From contig VZDJ01000090.1 of NCBI GenBank assembly GCA_008694505.1, positions 3,279,521 to 3,343,520 on the forward strand: 64,000 bases of DNA, given 5' to 3'. This stretch comes from Cyanoderma ruficeps. Lineage: Eukaryota; Chordata; Aves; Passeriformes; Timaliidae. The notes under the pieces were generated by a model. It was given only the letters and a program-made list of their open reading frames with translations, searched no databases and was not told the DNA's origin. Position numbers and translations under genes: made by a program. Each line of letters opens with the position of its first letter. The stretch's first letter is position 1. Shown piece after piece: positions 26,301-64,000 of this stretch.

Positions 26301-29300
26301 GCTCCATATGCAGGAGCTGGCTGAGGGGAGCTGTCCCTGCCCTTGCCACCCATCCACACTGGGCAAAAGGGTGCCTTCCCCTGTCTGCTGAAAAACACAG
26401 TCCTGATCCTGTGGCTCCCACCCAGGCAGCTGGTGGAGTGAGGGAGAGGGGACAGGTCACAGGGTCATGTGGCTGCCAGTGTCCTTGTGGCTCCTGTAGC
26501 AGTGCAAGCTTGGTGCACAGAAGCAGGTCCTGAGCCACAGCTTCTCTTTTCTCTTGAGCTGCTATCCAGGTGTGAAGATCACTCTCTGGAGTTTCCTCTC
26601 CATCACAGATGTGCCTGCTGTCTGCATGGTCCAGAGGAAGGTGTGCCATTGGCCTAGATTTTGTCTCTGTCTGCAAGCCACTTGCTTAACTGCTTTCCAT
26701 TGGTGCATATTCCTGTAAAATCAGGGCAGTTCTGGCTGACTCTCTGAAGTTCTAGAGATTGGCCACAGATAGAGAGATGAGCTGGGATGTGTACAGCTTG
26801 AGCTGGGAAACCTCTCAAGGATTTCTCTTGTTCATGAATTCAAGGGTAAACCAGTGTCCAGACTGAAGCCAGGAAAAAAATATCTTTGTTCTGGTCAGGT
26901 AGGGAAGAATTGTGGGAATGTGACTTGGTTGCCCAGGATTTCATCTGGCAGATATAGTCCTGCTATTGCAAGGAGTTGGGAACTGGCACTCCTGTGCTTA
27001 CAGGCTTTTGTTTGGAAAAGTTCCCATCAGTTAGAAGTGCTGGGAAGGATTTCTTGGGACAGAGAAGGGGCCGAGCTTGCATGTAATAAACATGAAGGTG
27101 CCCCCTTATTGACCACAGGCAGGCCTCTGTCCTGGAAATTAATAACCGAATTATTGAGTAATCTCCGATGGCCAGACATACCAAGAAAACGTCAGAGAAG
27201 AAGGTTGGAGGTCTTAAAGCTCCAGAGGATCTCTGGGGCTATGGGAAGCAGCAGAGGAAGGTCAAAGACTGTTACACTCAGTGCCTGCACAAAGTGTGAG
27301 CAAATAAAAAGATCTCGAGAAATAGTCCTATATCTTACACTGGCTGGCTCTGATGTGCTTGATGGGTTTGGTAGTTTTAGGGGAGGAGAAAGGAAAAGAG
27401 GAGCATAGCCAGCTCCCTTACAGGAGACCGGCCCATGGCTGGAACTGAAAACAAGGACTGCTGGAGAGCCAGAACTAACTCCGGCTGTGCCAAGCAACAC
27501 AGTGCATCCCCCCCAAAAACATGGCTATGCTGGGATCAACAGTGTCCTGAAACTGTTTTCAGAGCTGGGAATCCACTGCACTGCAAGAAAGGGAGCTACT
27601 ACCTGCAGAGAAGTGTGTGGATGAAGGATGACTGCATGCAGACCTATGGGGCCTGCACAAGCCATGCAAGCCACAAAAATCTGAACTTGGCTGGATACAG
27701 CTGATGCTGTAATATGATAGTGCATGAGATTGGCTCCAGTTTAGTGGGGCTGTGGTAGAACATGCAGCACAGAAGAGATTCAGTTTGATGGCTGATGCCT
27801 ACCATTGCCAGTAAAATGGAGGAATGGGCAAAACAGGAAAGTACCCTGCTTATTCTGAAAAAGACCCCAAAAAGGGCCTAAACTGGCTCAGAAACTTGCT
27901 ACACAGTTCATCTTCTAGAAGCCCTGCTATCACAGTGTCAAGAAGCTTTCCAGAGCAGGGCAACTATGATGTGACAGTGTAATGCCATGTGTGTAAATAC
28001 AGACACAGATTACAGAGATTTATGTATGTCTGTATGAATGTGCATGTTTGCAAATGTGTGCATGTTTGTATGGAACACAGAAATCTCTTCCAAAGAGCCT
28101 GAAGCTCTGAACAGCCCCAGAATCACTGACAGCCCCAGAGGGGTGTGTTCTGTGCCCTGGGAGTAAGGGCACTGCAAAAGGGGAGCCCCTGGGGCACATA
28201 GCCAAGGGCAGAGCAGCCCAGGGAAAGTTGAAGCCAGCACTGCCTGGCCAAAATTAACATGCTCCTTGTTGCCTAATCTGTAGGACTCTTCCCAGGGAGT
28301 TCTGAAAAAGTTTCGAGCTGTGGTATGCACATGTGGAGGGCAGAGCAGTACCTTGCTTGAGTTAACAGTACCATCACGTGTTAACCTAGGCAGGAGTGTG
28401 CTTTTGTCACCATTATCACCAGGGTGTGAGTGCTTACTGGAAAGCTTCCTTATCCTGGAGTGCAGAGTCTAAAGGGAAGCAGTTGGATTGCATCCTCAGC
28501 TCCCCTGGCTTTGGCACACATAGCTGAGCTCCCCATTGCTTTAGCTGAGAGTTGGACACAGAGCAGAACAAGGAGGGTGTCTCTCTTGCACAGTGTGGTG
28601 ACACCAAGCCCAGCTTCACGAAGTTCAAAAGGAAGGACAAAGAAAGAATAGCAGCAAAAGCAGCCTTGAGCCTCAGCCAAAATCCGTCCAAGAGGGAACT
28701 TCAGGTGCCACTTCTGCTAGGAGGTCAGGGTCAGATTCCTGTCAAAGGCAGCTCTGCTGGCTGCAAGATGATCTCCACGTTGAATCTGAAATGGTGGTGG
28801 TGGGCAGTGGATGCACCTCCACCTCGTCCAACACTGCCAAGACTGTGGAATTTTTTCTCATGGAAACTATCAAGCTGGGAGCATCCCTGAGGATGGAGAT
28901 AGCTTTCCTCAGTAGAGAAGGTGGATGGGGGCATTCTTTTGCTGTGGAGAGTTGGGGAGTCAGGAGGAAAACACGGCCTCTCCTGTTGCCTTGCTGGTGG
29001 CTGATGGCAGCCTTGCCCTGGCTGTGCCCTTCTGCCCCAGCTCCAAGTCTGCATGCTGGTTGTACTGTCCCTGAAATTTAAGGTTTGTTTGACCAGCAGG
29101 GAACCACCAAAGAGTTCGTTCAAGATAAAGACAAATCTATTGTTTGTGGAAGAGGAGGTCAGACTGGATCCAAGGAGTGGAGGAAAGATCTGGTCTGAAG
29201 TTCATTACCTTCATGTAACTCAGGGTGGGTCAGAGCCTTGAATGTGCAGGGCAGGAAAGAGATTAAGTGAGGAAGAGTGGAAAAGGTAAAGCCACAAATA

Positions 29301-32300
29301 TTTAAAGGCCAGGAAGAGAACATTCTGCTCAGCTGCCTGGACAGAGGTTTATGATTATTTCCTATGCAGCTCAGTTGTGTTATCCACTGTGAAAAATCAT
29401 TGGCCGTGGAGATATCTGATAAGAACTGAGCTGGCATCAGCTGGGAGAACAAAATGTCAAGAATGCATCACACTGCACCCCCACTTTTACCAGCAGGCAG
29501 GACATTGGTCTGGGAACACTGTGTTGCTCACCCTTAACTTTAATTGCCCTGCTTGCCTAGTCCTAACGAATGCAAATAAGACGTTTTGAGATTTGATCTT
29601 CTTCTAAGAACCCTTCCCCACCTGCCTCCCACCCCCTAGTCTGTGTTTACTAATGCATGGCCTTGGCTGGTGATGGGAGGTCTAGGGAGCTGGCCATGAT
29701 GTGAGCACAGAGAAATACCTCTAATTTGGCTAGCTCTGTACCCCTGTGCCAAGGGTGACATAGCTTTCCCCATGGAGCAGAAAAAGGTTGCCATTTGTGG
29801 GAAAATCTATCTGCTCCCAAGCACTTCACTGTAAAGCAAAGCAAAAATCCCCTTCCTCACTTATTTTGGCAAGAAAGGGGATACGAGCTGTGGGCTGCTG
29901 AACAGCCTCAGCCTACACCATGACTGTCCAGGGTACACAGGAGAAGTCAGGAACAGGCACCAGGGGGAAAGGAACAGTTCCAAGGGGAACCAATGGACTG
30001 AGGTGGGACACACTCTACAGAAGCTCAAGGGCTTTTCATCTCCTGCCCATGCCACATTTCCTTCCATCAAACCTTCCCCTCGCCTCTGTGGGACTGTAGA
30101 CCTGTGTTACCAGCACACTCAGTGGGTGCAGAGGCTCATCCCACAGACGTGTGAAGAGTTGTTTTTCTAACAGTAACACACACATGGCATCTGAAGACAC
30201 TTTTGTTCCTCAGTAAGATGGGACAGGCCTTGTTAGGGTGGAATCACTAATGTCAGCCTGAAATTCAAAGAGGGACTGACCTCCCTTTTCCTGCTCAAGA
30301 TTTGATGGGCATGAAGCTGTGAAAGAAAAGGCTTTTCTTTAGTCCTTCCTGTCTCAAGCTTGACTGTAGCAAAGTGTCTTTCTCAAGACTGGCTTGGGAG
30401 GCTTTGCTTCCCCCATCCCTTGTGAACCATCACATACTTATGGCCCAACAAGGCGTGTCCTAAACTGCTGCTCAGATCTGCTGGAAATTCAACTAATTTC
30501 TGTGAAACTCTGGGTAGAATACATGTCTCTCCCTGCGTTGTTGGACATACAATGCAAACCCTGTCCCTGGGGACTGCTGCAGCCTTCCCAGACTGCTGCT
30601 GGAGGGTATCCAGAGCCAGCTCCCTGATCTCCCTTAGGGCACAGCTGGAATGCTGAGAGCACCCGGGGAGCAACAGCACTGCTGAGCTCTCCCTAGACAG
30701 CAGGACAAGCCTATTCAAGCCTGGAAGGTGATCAGGCAACAGGGTATTTATGTAGCTGTATTTATACAGCTGTAGCTGTAAGACATCTGTGGGCATGTAT
30801 TTAAGCAGCTAGATCTTTCCTGAGTGTTCAGGTGTTAATATTCCTCTGATAGCAGTGAATACAGGACAATCCTTAAGGACGGCACAAACAGAAAAGTCCT
30901 GACTGGACTGTTGCACACCATGTGTGTGTGTTCTGGGGAGGGGGTTCATGGATGTTGGCTGAGAATCCAGCAACCTCGTGCATGCAGCACTGAGTGGAGA
31001 GCTTCATATGGGGGGTAACTCAAGGATAAGGCGCTGACAACAGGAAGAGGTTCTGGGTGCTTCTTCCAAATTTGGTTGTAATTTGGGGATCTCACCCATG
31101 GCATGACAAGGGACCCTGCTGACACCAGTGCAAGTTCCTTGATTCCAGTAATGATTACAGCAGCTGATTACAAAAACACACTGAAATCCAGAATGAAAAA
31201 GAGGAAGGCTCAGGCAAACTGTAGCGATCTGACTGCTTCCAGAAGAGGTAGTGAGGACTCTGCCCTGACTGCTCTGTCTGTGATCAAAATAGACCTTCCC
31301 CAGCAGATCCTGAGGGTGGTCATCCCAGTATTAAGTTTTCTTTCCTATCATACCTTCATTATTTCCAGGTGATCACACTGTTCCCCGTAGCTTGCTCTGA
31401 CTGCCAGCAGTGCAGCTGAGCTGTTCCTGACCCCTGGCCTAAGGTAATTAGAAGGCTTTGCCGGAACCCTTCAAGTGGTATCTGTTGCTTTGGGAGTGAT
31501 TTGTCCAAGATGGTCAATTTTCACTGTGGAGGAGAAGGAAGGTCACTCGGAAATGTTCGCTCCAAGGAAAATCTCCCTTCATTTCTATTTTAATCTCTCT
31601 GGGGATTAATTGCCTCCTAAAAAAAAACCCTGGAAGAGCAGAGAAGTAAGAGCATGCAGGCAAGCACGTGTGATAAGGATAGGCTGGGGACAGCCATGCT
31701 TCTGACTGGCTGTTATACAGATTTGCTTTTAGAAAGCATTTTGTAAAAGGGAAAAAAACATTTAAAAAGGGACAGAAAAATATCACTGGATGATTAGCTG
31801 TAGATATAACTTTAAAAAACCAGCAGAAAATACCCTAACTGGAAAGAAAAGGCCCAGCTGTCTACCAAGCACTCCCTTTCCCTTCTCCTCTGCCTGTGGG
31901 CCCAGCTTTGTCTGCTGGGGCAGCACAGAGCTACGGGAAGACTGTTCTCAGCCATTTCAGGTTGTAGCTTGATGATGTGGTAAGCCTCCTGCCATCAAAT
32001 CAAACACACCCCAGCCATGCCATACGCAGGACAGATAAGTATAAACTTGTTGGTTCAAAATACTTTTTGAGTTTTTGAGAAAATAATTCTTGCACAGCCG
32101 AGCTTCATGCCTGTGCTGCTGGTTTTTCTCTGGATCAGGTACTGCTCATTCTCCCACATATGGGACAAAGCCATCAAGAGCACCACACAACAGAAAGGAA
32201 CCCTGTCACCATGCCTCAGCCAGACCAGACTTATAAGGATGGGTAATGCAGGAGGGCATTGGTTGGATGGAAACTATCAGATTGTCACCACAGAATAGCT

Positions 32301-35300
32301 ATCACCAAAGACAGGTGCGGATAGACTGGCAGGTGACTGGCAGGTGTTGTATGAATGAAGGGTTTCAGGAGGTTATGTGAATGCCAGGTGACCAAGGGGA
32401 GTCACAACTGAGCTGGATGAGTTTGCCTGGGCAAGGGCCACCACCAGAACTCCTTTGGCCAGTGCTGTTGCTGAGTTGTGTGGAGCTGCATCCTCCACAG
32501 CAGTGCTCCTATTGACTTCTTGGCTGTCCCCTCATCAGGCCCAGCTCTGTTCAGTTGTGAAGCCCGACGCTCGTATCCTATGTCCAGCAAGTATGAAGAC
32601 CAAAGTAAATAAGCCTCAATAGAAACCACACTTGTTATGGACAGAACACGTGTTAGATTTCACAATTCACCTTGGGACTCGTTCACCAAAGGCTGCTCCG
32701 AGCCCATTAGCACTGATGTCTATTTTTAGCCTTGATTCCTGTCAGCTGTGGGTCCTACTCCGTGAATGTGACATGATATCAAGAATCCCTTCTTTTTATC
32801 CTGTAGCATTTAAAAACCAGCTGTGGGGTTTTCTTCTGCTGGCTGTTCAATGTGCTCTGCCACAGTAAAGGGAAAAGCTGAGCTGCTGTGCCTGTGGAGA
32901 GGTTTCCCATTCCTCATGGGTGACGATTTTCTAACCATCCCTGACTTTCTGGCTTATTTCAGCACATCAGGGATCCAATTAAGCAAGCACATAGGACATG
33001 GGGGTGCTGGCTAGGGAAACCTCTGGGGGGTGACACCAGCCTTCCCAGGCATGCTTAGGAAGCACAGCTGTTTTCCAGCTATAGTTGGAAAGTTCTGGTG
33101 GCATTTCACTGAAGGGTTTTTCAGTATCTCCTTTCTGATCAGATCTCCCCCTGGGCTGTTTGAACTGGCTGTTTGCCAGACAGCAGGATAAGCCTCCCAG
33201 AGGCAGAGGGAAAGTTTTGTGTACCGTGCAGGAAAATGTGGGGCCTCCTAAAGTGAAAGGAAGCACATAAATGCATGATTCTACAGCTGCTGTTATCAGA
33301 GCTGGGCAAATCAGCCATATTTTTTTTCCAGCCTTCTGAAGAGTCAGAGAGCTTGAAGGTTCATGCAAGTGAAGATGTTAGTGTGCTTGGAAAGCCAGAT
33401 GAAAGATGATGTCATGAGAGCAAAGATGAGTGTGATGGAAGGGATTTCTATCTTTCCATATTGCGAGTAAAAACTTTCCACAGATACAAACCTTCTGCCA
33501 TACTTTTCATCAGCAAAGCCCAGGAGTCCAGAGGCCCTTGGGATGGCACATAGAGTGATGGGGAAAGAGAAGGAGGGCTGCAGAGATTGGAGGAGAGGAG
33601 AGGAAGAGGAACAAAGCAACATCTGAAGTAAGTGCAGGCAGGATCTGAGCAAGCCTGCAGCAGTGAGCTGTGGGAGACACAGAAGGGGCTCCAACATTGG
33701 TACAATTTAGGAGTCTCTACAGCTGTGACTGTAAGCAATGGAAGGTCCCTGGGATGCATGTTCAAAGCCAGACTCCTGGGAAGTCTATCCACAGAGCTTT
33801 ACTGAATATAATTGTTTATACATTTTCACCTAATTGGGGTTAATCTGCTTTCTGCTTTGGCTAATCAGCTGGTTCAGACGCCTAATAGGTTGGAGGGAGA
33901 TGTCTCACCCTCCTCCTGTTTTCAAGGCCATGGGGCCAGGGGCAAACAAGCACTGTAGAGGGGGTCAGAGCTGCCTGCTTTCAAGTCTGCCAGAAAAGTG
34001 CTTTATCCCTTGAGGAATGGTGCTTGGGAGCAAGTCCCCAGGAGGGACTACTGCCTTTCTTCTTGCTAATTGGCAGATCTTGTGAAAACGAAGGATTACT
34101 GGGGAAAAAAAACACCTCTTCGAGAGCCTAGCACTAAGCAAGGTAACTGCTCTGTAGAGGTCTGCTGAGGCTCCCACATCCTGGTGGGTACCATTCCCAG
34201 CTGCCCCTATGCCCTGCCCTCATCCTTCTGCCTCAGGCCCCCACCTCCAGCAAAGGATAAGCATGATTCTGGCACAGACATCTGGTGTCCATCCACTCAG
34301 GCACTGATACTATTTCAGGTTCCTTTGCTGGGTGATGAGTCATGGGCATCTCATGCAAAATCTTCCATGTCACTTTAGGCTAAAGGAGATGGTGTTGCCA
34401 TCATAAGCACATCCTGCCCTTTGAGGGTGGGAAAAAAGTCAGGGCAAGCTCAGCCATGTGACGAGAGCTCAGTGTGCTAAAGGGAAGCTGCTGTAAATGC
34501 TGTCTCTACTGCTCATTAGTTAGCTTGTGAATATTGACCAGCATCTGGGGCCAATATAAAACATCCTCCATTGCCTTCTCTACCGCCCTGGTGCTGGTTA
34601 CCTGCTCCATTCACCTCAGTCACAGCTCCCTCAGCCCCTTACCCAGGCAAGGAGCTCAGAGTCACAGCAGGGAGAGGCTTTCCTTTAATATGTCAGTGCT
34701 TGTCCAGACTTGGTTTCAGAGTATTCTTTTGGAAGATGGCAACTAAACTAGTGAGTCATAGCATGAAGTGCAAGAAATGCACCTGGAGTGGTGTGAGATG
34801 TTCAGGTGAGGTGGAACTCCTGAGCAGCAGCCATAGCTGAAAAGCATTCCTGCAAGATGCAGTTGGACCTGTCTGGAAAGGAGCCTCAACTACACTGCAG
34901 CACAAGGACAGCCCAGCAAGGAGCCCTGGGAGCCACAGGGCAGGGGGGCAGCTCTGGCCTTGATGTCCTGAGTGGCAGCTGGACCTTCAGGGGTCCCTCC
35001 TCACCTACACCTTGGAGTCGTAGTGAGAAGCTCACTGCTAAGGCTGTTAAAAGCTGAAATGTCAGGGAGAGTAACAGGACCTTTTTTCTTTTTTTGGCCA
35101 GCATCTAACAACCAACATTGATTTTGCAACTTCACTGCAGTGGGTCTCAGGCACCGACCAAAATGTTTAAGGAAGCGTAATGCCCGAGTCAAGGAAGTGT
35201 CACGCCTGGGTGGACTGAGTGTCATTTCTGCATCACTTCTCAGCCATCATCAGATCCAGTAACATACATCCCACCTTTTTTTCTTCCTCCCTTAGTGCAG

Positions 35301-36486
35301 CTCATCATCTCCCCTTCCCAACTGGGATCACCTCACGCCCAGTTGCATGAATTCAACTGTTAGCATGGGCAGACTCCAACAATTGGAAGACTTTATTATT
35401 ATTTTTAATCATCTCCAACTGGGGGTTCCACAGTAGAGTGTCCAAGACAAATTGAAACAGTTGCCACCCTCGACTTCTCATTTTTTCCCTCCCTAGTGCT
35501 CTCTGAGTTTATATTGTTCAGTACATGAGGTAAGCGACCCAGCTTTAAAACACCACCTTAAAAAAACAAAAAGTTATGAGGAAGAAGGGATGACAACGTG
35601 GAGTTTTAATTGCAGAGCATTTAAGTGCTGTGGTTTAGTGATCCTTTTCAGAGGTAGACACATATCTAAGAGGGGCACAGACCAGTAGTTCAGGAACAGG
35701 GCTTGAAGCATCTCCAGCTTGCTTTAGCATAACAGCACTAGGAGCAATGAATAGTTAGGACTTCATGGTGACTGCCCACATGCAAAAGGCCAGCTCTCTC
35801 ACAGAGTTCTCACAGAAGTGAGCCATACAAGCATTAACAGTAAATCAAAGCATACAGAAAAAGGTTAGATACTCAGAGGGAAGCAGCATGACTCACTCCA
35901 GCTCACAGAGACAGCTCTGACCCCATACAACAGCAACACCTTCCTCAGAAGTAGAGGATACAGAATCCATGATCAGCCCCTGCCCTCATTCCACACGAGG
36001 CACAAGCCAGTATCAGGATGGAGCAAGTGCCATGCACAGAGGACACTGGGAAACACTATCCCTTGCTTGGCTAAGCAAGCAGGAAAATTAGCGTCAATTT
36101 TGAGAACAAGGCTGCTTGGATCCAAGTGCCACTCAGAACCCATCAAAGAGCCCCTTAAGGCAGGCCAGCTCTTTACTCAATTCTCCATTTGCTCAAAGAA
36201 GCTAAGATGCACAGTCAGAGGCCAGGAAGGTTCCTGAGCTTCAGGCTGTGAGATTCAAGTGCTGGCAAACAGTTTGTCGCATTAAGCACTGAGCTAGAGT
36301 AAGATGCACTGGCTTTTACACATGCTGTTGTGTGTGGGTCAAGCAGCTCTGCTTCCCTATTACAAAAACAGGAAGCCAGACACTAACCCTTGCACTCACC
36401 ACCACACCCTAAGCCAGGGTGGGGACACTGTCCTGAATCAGTTTTTGCCTTGAGAAAAACATCCACCTAAGACCATGTGGGGGCAT
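23326..36486. other. Non-coding stretch downstream of ATP1A1
   Basis: By mammalian synteny CD58 and IGSF3 would lie downstream of ATP1A1 on the plus strand. I looked for immunoglobulin-domain exons and saw none. The longest open frames (184 codons at 26,854-27,408 plus; 179 codons at 26,137-26,676 minus) have no recognisable domain. A second AATAAA on the minus strand at 35,392-35,397 could be a distal ATP1A1 poly(A) signal. Confidence 0.55.
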
Positions 36487-36789
36487 CCTCTTATAATCCA
36501 TCTTTATTTGTAAAAATCCACATATAAAATCTTCAGTTTCCTTTTACAAAAACATAAAGGCACATAAAACTACTCAAACTCTCATCCCCCTGGACTGATG
36601 GCCGGACACTCCCCCCACCCCAACCTCCCCCTTGCTTTCCTCCTCCAGTCCATGTTTCTTCATGTTTCCTTTAGTTTCAGCTCACTTCTGCTCAGGCACA
36701 GTTCTGCTCTTGCAAAGATGAAGTATGCACACAGGGGAGATGGTGGAGAGGTGGCATGGGCTGTGCGTGGAATGTTTTACAGGTACTTT
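36487..36789 (-). other. ATP1A1: ATP1A1 3' untranslated region
   Basis: About 300 nt from the stop codon to the predicted cleavage point just past the AATAAA hexamer. This is close to the short 3' UTR I recall for this gene in other vertebrates. It includes a G-run cluster at 36,611-36,631 read on the mRNA strand and an A/T-rich tail before the poly(A) signal. The exact end is inferred. Confidence 0.75.
36503..36508 (-). terminator. Polyadenylation signal AATAAA of ATP1A1
   Basis: A canonical AATAAA on the minus strand, about 280 nt after the stop codon, in the context ACAAATAAAGATGG. Cleavage would be expected 10-25 nt further, near 36,485-36,490. Confidence 0.8.
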
Positions 36790-62036
<25,247 letters not shown>

Positions 62037-62420
62037 GGTGCCGGGCGACTGCGTGCGGGTGTAGTGGCGGGGGGCGAGGAGCGGGACTCAGCGGCGCCAC
62101 GTGTCTCGGCCGGCGCAGGTGAGGAACAATAGGAGCACCCCGGCCGGCGCTCGCCTTCCTCTTCTTTCTCGTCCTCCTCGGCTCCCCGCCTTCGCCTCGC
62201 CCCCCTCTGCCCCCGCCCGGGTCGTTCCTCTCTGATGCAGCAACCGCGCGCAGCTCCGGCGGCCGCCGGCTTCCCGCCGCATAAAGAGCCTCGCTCGGCC
62301 GCCACGCCCAGCCGGTTGTGGCACCACGCCCCCGTGGCACAGAGGGCGTGAACGGGGGGCGGGCCTGGGCAGGGGGCGGTGGCTGCGGCCGGGGCTGGGA
62401 GGGAGAAGCGCCCGCGGGCC
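62037..62420 (-). promoter_or_regulatory. ATP1A1: ATP1A1 5' UTR and proximal promoter
   Basis: A GC-rich stretch immediately upstream of the start codon. On the minus strand I see GC/GT-box motifs (GGGGGCGTGG near 62,326-62,335 and GGGCGTGGCGG near 62,300-62,310), a TATA-like CTTTATG at 62,280-62,286, and an E-box CACGTG at 62,098-62,103. If the TATA-like element is used, transcription would start near 62,250, with a 5' UTR of about 215 nt. The start site is inferred, not seen. Confidence 0.55.
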
Positions 62421-62680
62421 CTTCCGCCGTGCCGGGTGCATCTTGGGACGGGGGGTCGCCGTGAGGCTCGCCCGGGCTGCCCCGGCGGCTCCTCGCCGGA
62501 GCGAGTGCCCCTTCCTCAGCGCACGTCTTGTGTTCGGCCAGGCCGGGGCTCCCCGAGCGCCTTCCTCGCCGCCCCTGCCGGGACTCGGCCCCGTGGCCGC
62601 CCGGAGCCCCCAGATGCTGGTTCCCCGCGGGTTTGGCCGCCGCTCGCTGACGGGCTGAGGACCCCCGGTGCTCCCTTTTC

Positions 62681-64000
62681 ACGCACACGCTTTCTGCTCG
62701 GCATGGTCCCTGCCATGCTGCCAACCTGCCGGAGCCTCAGCGCGTTCCATTCCATGGGAGATGTGTGTGCTCTTGCCAACAACTACTTCTGGTGATTGAG
62801 GACTCGGTGAAGAGTTAGGGGACAGCTTTTTGTGCCCTCTGCTGCTCTTGGGGCCTGGCTAGGGGACCAGGTTTGGCTATGGTCATCCTTCCCAATGCTT
62901 CAAATTCTGGGAAAGACAGATGCAGAAATTATGACTGTGTGTTTGTTCACTTTGTTTGGTTTTGGTTTTTTGTTTTATTTTTTTGCAAAAGTTTGTTGAC
63001 TTTGCTTTTACTTCTGTCTAGATTTCCTGGCAAAGAAAATGACCTGATGCTCTTTTTTTATTCTTGATGTAGAAGCCCTGGAACCCCGTATAAACTTAAA
63101 AATGAGAAAGTGTTTCAGATGGCTTCACCTGCTGAGGGTCCGAAAAATAGCTGTAAACTTTCTTAGAAAGGAGGAACATTGTTCCAGCACTTCCCTGCTT
63201 AGCATGGCTTGAAACCGTTCCACAGGACAAGAGAACTCAATTCAAACCTTAAAGATCCTGCAGAAAGAGCTTGCTCATCAAATTGCCCATGGAACCACGG
63301 TCTGTTAGGGGAAGATCTGCCACTGCAACTATCACGTTTATTTAAACAATCGTGTAGAGGCACCACACCAACGGTGGGCCTTGGCGCTGTCACTGCTCCC
63401 TAGGCCTGCTTTTAGAACTGATGGATCTGCTGTTTGCAGATGTGGGGGGTGCTCCATCATTGTGACTCCAGTTGGACTTAGAAACATCTTGATTGCTCAG
63501 TTTTGAGGTGCTTCAGCAACAGAACATACTGGACATGAAAGCAAAATCCACTTGCAGTGAGATCAGATGCAATTTTAGACAGCAGGCCAGCATTTCAGAT
63601 ACACTTTTAGTTGTCTGCATAAGCTCCATTTTGGAGCCTCTCATGATCATTATTACATCTGTCACTGTGTTGACAGACTGGGAGACTGAAGTTTTTGGTT
63701 TACCTAGAAAATACCTGGACAGCTGCCTCCCTACCAAGCTGCACCCACCTGACCCTGGGGCAACACTCATACATCTTTCATTATTTACCCTTGAGATTTT
63801 CTTCTGAAATTTCCAAGGAAAGGCTTGGCTCTTGCCTGTGGGTGGGGAGAAGGGGATAGTCATTAGGCGCTGGGTCAAAATTCCAGTACCTGAAATCACA
63901 TATTAGTTTCATTTTCACTCCTTAACAGCATTTACTCCTGAACAGCAATACACCTTACCAAACCTGGCTTGCTTTCTATGTGGCAGTGAAGAGGCATCAT
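62681..64000. other. Upstream flank of ATP1A1, no gene recognised
   Basis: Beyond the CpG island the composition returns to AT-rich intergenic DNA with a T-rich stretch at about 62,957-62,986. Open frames of 104 and 128 codons overlap on opposite strands near 63.5-63.9 kb without recognisable similarity. A divergent antisense transcript from the CpG island is possible but not visible. Confidence 0.5.

Noticed and set aside
26137..26676. A 179-codon open frame on the minus strand
   Set aside because: No domain was recognised and it overlaps an open frame on the other strand; probably chance in GC-richer DNA.
26854..27408. A 184-codon open frame on the plus strand
   Set aside because: No known domain or splice structure is visible, and the composition resembles the surrounding non-coding DNA.

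Overview
The window is vertebrate nuclear DNA and almost certainly from a bird. It contains one complete, recognisable protein-coding gene: the Na+/K+-transporting ATPase alpha-1 subunit (ATP1A1), on the minus strand. All 23 coding exons can be placed with GT-AG introns. They sum to 3066 nt including the stop, giving a 1021-residue protein with every catalytic and cation-binding motif of a P2C-type ATPase. The evidence for a bird is the chicken-like protein sequence, the compact introns, and a CR1 LINE ending in the ATTCTGTG-type 3' repeat typical of avian CR1. An LTR-like repeat near 7.5-8.05 kb resembles passerine elements, but that narrower placement rests on memory of repeat families and is weak.

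Layout. Positions 1 to about 36,480 are non-coding as far as I can read. They hold the LTR-like block (about 7.54-8.05 kb), a degraded CR1/L3-like LINE (about 21.96-23.25 kb), a CT microsatellite with an ambiguous base (23,274-23,325), and a few AT-rich stretches that could be conserved regulatory DNA. In mammals CD58 and IGSF3 lie downstream of ATP1A1, but I recognise no exon of either here. ATP1A1 then runs leftward from its promoter near 62.3 kb to its polyadenylation site near 36.49 kb. Intron 1 is the longest (about 7.5 kb). It carries a 5'-truncated CR1 inserted antisense about 100 bp upstream of exon 2, and a diverged pair of about 160-bp repeats (59.72 and 61.23 kb). A CpG island (about 61.48-62.68 kb) covers the first exon and promoter. 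From 62.7 kb to the end I see no gene.

The encoded protein is the catalytic subunit of the plasma-membrane sodium pump. It exports three Na+ and imports two K+ per ATP, working with a beta subunit (site visible in exon 19) and often an FXYD protein. The ouabain-site residues Gln116 and Asn127 are the sensitive type, and the C-terminus reads RETYY instead of the usual KETYY. I found no evidence of a novel multi-gene system; the points worth a second look are repeats, possible regulatory elements and small protein substitutions.
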